DNA of 64,000 nt from Rivularia sp963920925 (GTDB lineage Bacteria; Cyanobacteriota; Cyanobacteriia; Cyanobacteriales; Nostocaceae), in assembly GCF_963920925.1 (NCBI RefSeq), contig NZ_CAWUDI010000008.1, forward strand, positions 1 through 64,000, read 5' to 3'. Shown piece after piece: positions 60,880-64,000 of the stretch. The translations under genes were made by a program, and so were the position numbers. The notes below the pieces were generated by a model. It had not been told where the DNA came from. It ran no database searches and worked only from the letters and a program-made list of their open reading frames with translations. Position 1 is the first letter of the stretch. Each line of letters begins with the position of its first letter.

Positions 60880-61731
60880 ATGACAAAATCCGCCGACATT
60901 AGCAGCAAAAGAATAATTAGCCTAGCACCAGAAAACTGGGTGAAATGGGTAACTCAAATCCCCGACATCACAGCAACCGAAATTCTCGACTCCGAATTTC
61001 AATGGATAAGTAGAGAATCCGACGTATTGATTCGCGCTCAAAGCGAACGATATGGCGAATTTCTGGCTTTAAACGAATTACAATTGCGCTATAAAGCAGA
61101 AATGCCCAGACGAATGCGAGCTTATGTAGCACTAGCAGAAGAAAAATATAATCTTCCCGTTTATCCCGTCTTAATTAACATTCTCAAACTCAGTGAAACG
61201 GAAATACCCAGCAGCTACCAATCAGAATTCGCAGGAATAACAGCACGTCAAGATTACCGCGTAATTAATCTATGGGAAGTTGATGCTAATCTCGCATTTG
61301 AAGAAAACTTATCATCTTTACTACCATTCGTACCAATTCTTAAAGATGGTGCGGAAGAATCAACCATACAGCGAGCCTTACAAAGACTTCGCACCGATGA
61401 AAACCTAAATCAACTAGAAACCGTTTTAGCTTTTTTTGCTACCTTCGTAATAGATAGCGCTTTAGTCAAACAAATCATGAGGTGGGATATGGCAATATTA
61501 ACTGAATCTCCTTGGTATCAGCAGATTTTGAGAGAAGGTGAAGCCCGTGGTGAAGCACGAGGAATAATATCAGGTATCGAAATGGATTTAGAAATCAAGT
61601 TCGGTAACGAAGGATTGCAATTAATGCCACAAATCTCTCAAATCACCGATTTAGAACAATTAAAGGTGATTCAAAGAGGAGTTAAAACTGTGAATTCCTT
61701 AAAAGAGTTGCGGGGATTAATCACTTCTTAG
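60880..61731 (+). CDS. Rpn/PD-(D/E)XK transposase-like protein with DUF4351 tail
   Basis: 283 residues. The N-terminal part has the Rpn/YhgA-type pattern SEFQWISRESDVLIRAQSER, GEFLALNELQLRYKAEMPRR (D...E-x-Q catalytic-like core), RMRAYVALAEEKYNLPVYPV and IINLWEVDA. The C-terminal part (about 220-283, GEARGEARGIISGIEMDLEI, KFGNEGLQLMPQISQITDLE, then LKVIQRGVKTVNSLKELRGL) matches the tail of cyanobacterial DUF4351-type proteins. Such genes are multicopy; some homologues promote recombination, but most are uncharacterised. A predicted soluble nuclease; activity unproven. Confidence 0.8.
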   Translation: MTKSADISSKRIISLAPENWVKWVTQIPDITATEILDSEFQWISRESDVLIRAQSERYGEFLALNELQLRYKAEMPRRMRAYVALAEEKYNLPVYPVLINILKLSETEIPSSYQSEFAGITARQDYRVINLWEVDANLAFEENLSSLLPFVPILKDGAEESTIQRALQRLRTDENLNQLETVLAFFATFVIDSALVKQIMRWDMAILTESPWYQQILREGEARGEARGIISGIEMDLEIKFGNEGLQLMPQISQITDLEQLKVIQRGVKTVNSLKELRGLITS

Positions 61732-61756
61732 CAGAAAATTACCGATTGAAAAACCT

Positions 61757-61858
61757 TACTAAGCGCAGAGAGCGCAGAGGAAGAAATTTAGAGAGAAAGA
61801 AGCCATATCTCTCCTCTGCGAAACTTTGCGAAACCTCCGCGTACCTTTGCGTTTCAAC
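61757..61858. repeat. Dispersed repeat AAGCGCAGAGAGCGCAGAGG ... CTTTGCGTTTCA
   Basis: GCGCAGAGAGCGCAGAGGAA on the left and CTCCTCTGCGAAACTTTGCG, then CCTCCGCGTACCTTTGCGTT on the right: inverted, partly repeated halves. It fills the gap between two convergent genes. This type of element is common in cyanobacterial genomes. Confidence 0.7.
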
Positions 61859-61861
61859 AAA

Positions 61862-63337
61862 TCACGCCAAAATTGGACGGGTATCGCGCAACAAACGCAC
61901 TACTCCCACAAACACCGTGAAGAATTCCAAACGCCCTAAAAACATTCCTACAGTTTCTGCCCACAACAAACCAGGTGCAGCATCCGCAGCCGTTACCCCT
62001 ACCGATAAACCCACTGTTCCCATAGCGCTGGCATATTCAAACAAACTTTCTTGCAGCGTGTAACCGTGAGCGGCGATAATCGCGCTACCAATACCAAAAA
62101 TCATTAAATAAAGAAATACAAATATACTAATTTGCTTAACTTGGTCGTTTTGCATAAATTGCCGTTGTTCACCTTGCCAAATATAAGCTTCATTAACTGT
62201 CCCAGATGGCATTAACATCCGGCGTATTTCCCACATTAAAGCGCGATAAAGGATATATACGCGGATTTGTTTGATACCGCCTGCTGTCGAACCACTTCCG
62301 CCACCAATTAACATTAATAGTATTAATATCAACCATCCCAAACCATTCCAATCGGTATATCCCACAGTAGAAAAACCAGTTGTCGAAAGAGCGGTGATGG
62401 TTTCAAATATAGAGACTCGAATTGCTTTACCTAAGTTAGGATATAGTGGCAGAACCACACCAAAGAACAAAACAACGCTACACAAGACATACAGTAAAAA
62501 TTGCAGCCGTATTTCTCCGTTACGCATCACCGATTTGAACTTACCCGTCAGCAACATATAGCTAGTGACAAAGTTGAATGCTCCCACAATCATTAATATA
62601 TTTGTTACTACTTCGACAGCAGTATTATCCCAGTAACCGATAGATTCGGGACGAGTGGAAAAACCTCCTGTAGAAACAGCAGCGAAGGAATGGTTAATCG
62701 CGTCAAAGAAACTCATTCCCGCCAAATCTAGCGCTATGGTTCCTACTACGATATATCCTAAATAAATAACTAAAACCAGCTTTGCAGAACGTCGCACGTT
62801 AGGAACCAACTGCTCGGTACGCCCTTCCGCACTCGCTAAACCAGAACCACTAGGTCCCGCGATCGCACTCAATGTAATAATCGCCAATCCCGCTCCACCA
62901 AACAGTTCTATGGTGCTGCGGTAAAGTAATATCAACCGCGAAGCTTTGGTTACGTCTACCACCGAAAGCCCCGTTGTTGTCCAACCGCTGGTTGATTCAA
63001 ACATTGCCTGGGTAAAGTTCAATCCCTGCACCGTCATTAACGGTACCGTACCGACAAGAATTGCTACCAACCACGACAAAACAACAATTACCGCACCTTC
63101 TTGTAAAGTCAAGCTGGTGGCTTTTTTAGGAGCTAAACTGCGCCATAAGAGAAAGCCCACAGCGCAAAGTATGATACCAGGAATCAGAAAAGCCCAAGCC
63201 AGTGAAACTTCTTCTGGGTAAGCAATTAAGGCAATTAAGGGTGAAAGTAAAGCGAGTCCGGAAATCAGACAAACTAAACCCGTGTAACCAAAAATAGCGC
63301 GGTAACGCTGACGTAAAAAGCTTTTGTAACGACTCAT
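61862..63337 (-). CDS. TrkH/KtrB-family potassium uptake membrane subunit
   Basis: 491 residues from the ATG at 63337 (MSRYKSFLRQRYRAIFGYTG); a longer frame from 63379 overlaps the trkA end and is less likely. Multi-pass protein with the four pore loops of the Trk/Ktr/HKT family: QAMFESTSGWTTTGLSVVDV, INHSFAAVSTGGFSTRPESI, ITALSTTGFSTVGYTDWNGL and EYASAMGTVGLSVGVTAADA, each with the filter Gly. GGGSGSTAGGIKQIRVYILY also matches. Imports K+ with the TrkA-type regulator encoded immediately upstream (start one base after its stop codon). Confidence 0.95.
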   Translation of the reverse strand: MSRYKSFLRQRYRAIFGYTGLVCLISGLALLSPLIALIAYPEEVSLAWAFLIPGIILCAVGFLLWRSLAPKKATSLTLQEGAVIVVLSWLVAILVGTVPLMTVQGLNFTQAMFESTSGWTTTGLSVVDVTKASRLILLYRSTIELFGGAGLAIITLSAIAGPSGSGLASAEGRTEQLVPNVRRSAKLVLVIYLGYIVVGTIALDLAGMSFFDAINHSFAAVSTGGFSTRPESIGYWDNTAVEVVTNILMIVGAFNFVTSYMLLTGKFKSVMRNGEIRLQFLLYVLCSVVLFFGVVLPLYPNLGKAIRVSIFETITALSTTGFSTVGYTDWNGLGWLILILLMLIGGGSGSTAGGIKQIRVYILYRALMWEIRRMLMPSGTVNEAYIWQGEQRQFMQNDQVKQISIFVFLYLMIFGIGSAIIAAHGYTLQESLFEYASAMGTVGLSVGVTAADAAPGLLWAETVGMFLGRLEFFTVFVGVVRLLRDTRPILA

Positions 63338-63338
63338 A

Positions 63339-64000
63339 TTAAACTTTCTCCCCCATAATTGTACGTTGAGCCTTAGCACAGTAATCTGATTGACTGATTA
63401 AAATCAGGCGATCGCCACTCCGCAAACGGCTGTATTCCTTAGCTTGTAAGACACTTCCACCGCGAATAATGCAGGCGATCGCCGCTCCATTCAAATTCAA
63501 TTGTTCGGGGGTTTTCTCAACAGCAGGACTATCATCTTGTAGCGTCATTTCTGTTAAGGTAACTTCCGTATCTGCGACAGGTAGTAAATTTTTAATATCT
63601 TGAATATCTGCTTGCTGTTCAATTAAAGAACCGAGAATTTCTGTAGCTGAAAACGCTTGAGTCACACCCAATTTTTGGAAAACTTCGCGGTTATCGGGGT
63701 CATTAACTAAAGCAACAGTACGAGGAACCCCATAACGATCTTGAGCAATTTGACAAGCAACCAAATTATCTTGGTCAAGAGCCGTCAAAGCCAACAAAAC
63801 ATCAGCACTATAAGCACCAGCTTCTTGAAGTATTATAGGGTTGCTACCGTCACCTTTAATAACCGTTGCTTTCAGCTTTCGAGACAATGTTAAAGCTTGG
63901 GTTTCATTGGGAGTAATAATAGTTAGTTGATAGCCCTTACTAGCAAACTGTCTGCCTAAAAAATAAACTAATTTATCACTGCCAATTAGAATGATTTTCA
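63339..64000 (-). CDS. TrkA-family potassium uptake regulator (cut by window edge)
   Basis: Cytosolic nucleotide-binding subunit of the Trk/Ktr K+ system. The frame runs from the window edge: after TG at 63999-64000, KIILIGSDKLVYFLGRQFAS, then GYQLTIITPNETQALTLSRK, a Rossmann RCK-N domain with degenerate glycine motif, and LALTALDQDNLVACQIAQDR. The C-terminal RCK-C-like part includes NGAAIACIIRGGSVLQAKEY and SRLRSGDRLILISQSD. The last two bases before the edge are probably the TG of ATG, so only one base of the gene is missing. About 220 residues. Stop codon one base before the TrkH start. Confidence 0.92.
   Translation of the reverse strand, partial: KIILIGSDKLVYFLGRQFASKGYQLTIITPNETQALTLSRKLKATVIKGDGSNPIILQEAGAYSADVLLALTALDQDNLVACQIAQDRYGVPRTVALVNDPDNREVFQKLGVTQAFSATEILGSLIEQQADIQDIKNLLPVADTEVTLTEMTLQDDSPAVEKTPEQLNLNGAAIACIIRGGSVLQAKEYSRLRSGDRLILISQSDYCAKAQRTIMGEKV

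Noticed and set aside
1..64000. CRISPR arrays
   Set aside because: Tandem repeats found are 7-9 bp STRRs, 21-bp heptad codons or 93-bp HEAT units; none has repeat-spacer spacing.

Overview
The window looks like chromosomal DNA of a filamentous, probably heterocyst-forming cyanobacterium (Calothrix/Rivularia/Nostocales type). The evidence is gene content (ndhH, the Psb34-type small photosystem protein, cytochrome c6, a fused ThiO-ThiG, a CruA/CruP-type cyclase, many two-component proteins), frequent HIP1 octamers (GCGATCGC), AT-rich DNA, and a very high load of heptanucleotide tandem repeats and small palindromic or MITE-like elements. No rRNA, tRNA, CRISPR array or complete insertion sequence was recognised.

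Layout. 0.1-5.3 kb: a signalling cluster of CheB methylesterase, CheR methyltransferase with PAS and coiled coil, and a PAS histidine kinase; this is a split version of the CheB/CheR/PAS/kinase fusion proteins. 5.7-7.7 kb: rsmH preceded by a HigBA-type toxin-antitoxin pair whose toxin is frameshifted, plus a truncated phosphotransferase. 8-12.6 kb: ndhH, a membrane protein, a MidA/NDUFAF7-type methyltransferase, a 31-residue membrane peptide and a 3-hydroxyisobutyrate dehydrogenase-family reductase. 13.2-23.7 kb: a TPR protein, psb34, thiO-thiG, a small Ser/Gly-rich membrane protein, cimA, a 76-aa conserved protein and the CruA/CruP-family flavoprotein. 24-26.4 kb: the most unusual locus, with a broken NACHT ATPase/HEAT-repeat gene and a CHAT (caspase-like) protease gene that share a short Gly/Asn-rich tag. 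26.4-32.3 kb: a coiled-coil protein, an Ig-like/propeller protein and a YcgQ/YcgR permease pair. 32.3-33.5 kb: 1.1 kb with no gene. 33.5-48.9 kb: pentapeptide proteins, TldD/TldE, a Uma2 protein, CysC, a cytochrome P450, cytochrome c6, small membrane proteins, a ferredoxin, a PfkB kinase and Tex. 49-53 kb: a kinase/response-regulator pair downstream of remnants of a CHASE2 receptor and a TPS-secreted haemagglutinin-like protein, apparently joined by two deletions. 53.2-64 kb: pyrB, trxA, mgtE with a structured leader candidate, a GH15/phosphorylase-kinase-like protein, an Rpn/DUF4351-type protein, and a TrkH/TrkA potassium uptake pair cut by the window edge.

Most genes are single housekeeping units. 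Clear functional units are CheB/CheR/kinase, HigBA-rsmH, NACHT-HEAT + CHAT, YcgQ/YcgR, TldD/TldE, the response regulator-kinase pair (4-nt overlap) and TrkH/TrkA.

Repeats shape the whole region. C-rich/G-rich and heptamer repeats lie between genes and, in at least three genes, inside the reading frame as Pro/Ser-rich linkers. A TA-flanked MITE family has at least four copies, one of which ends exactly at the CHAT start codon.
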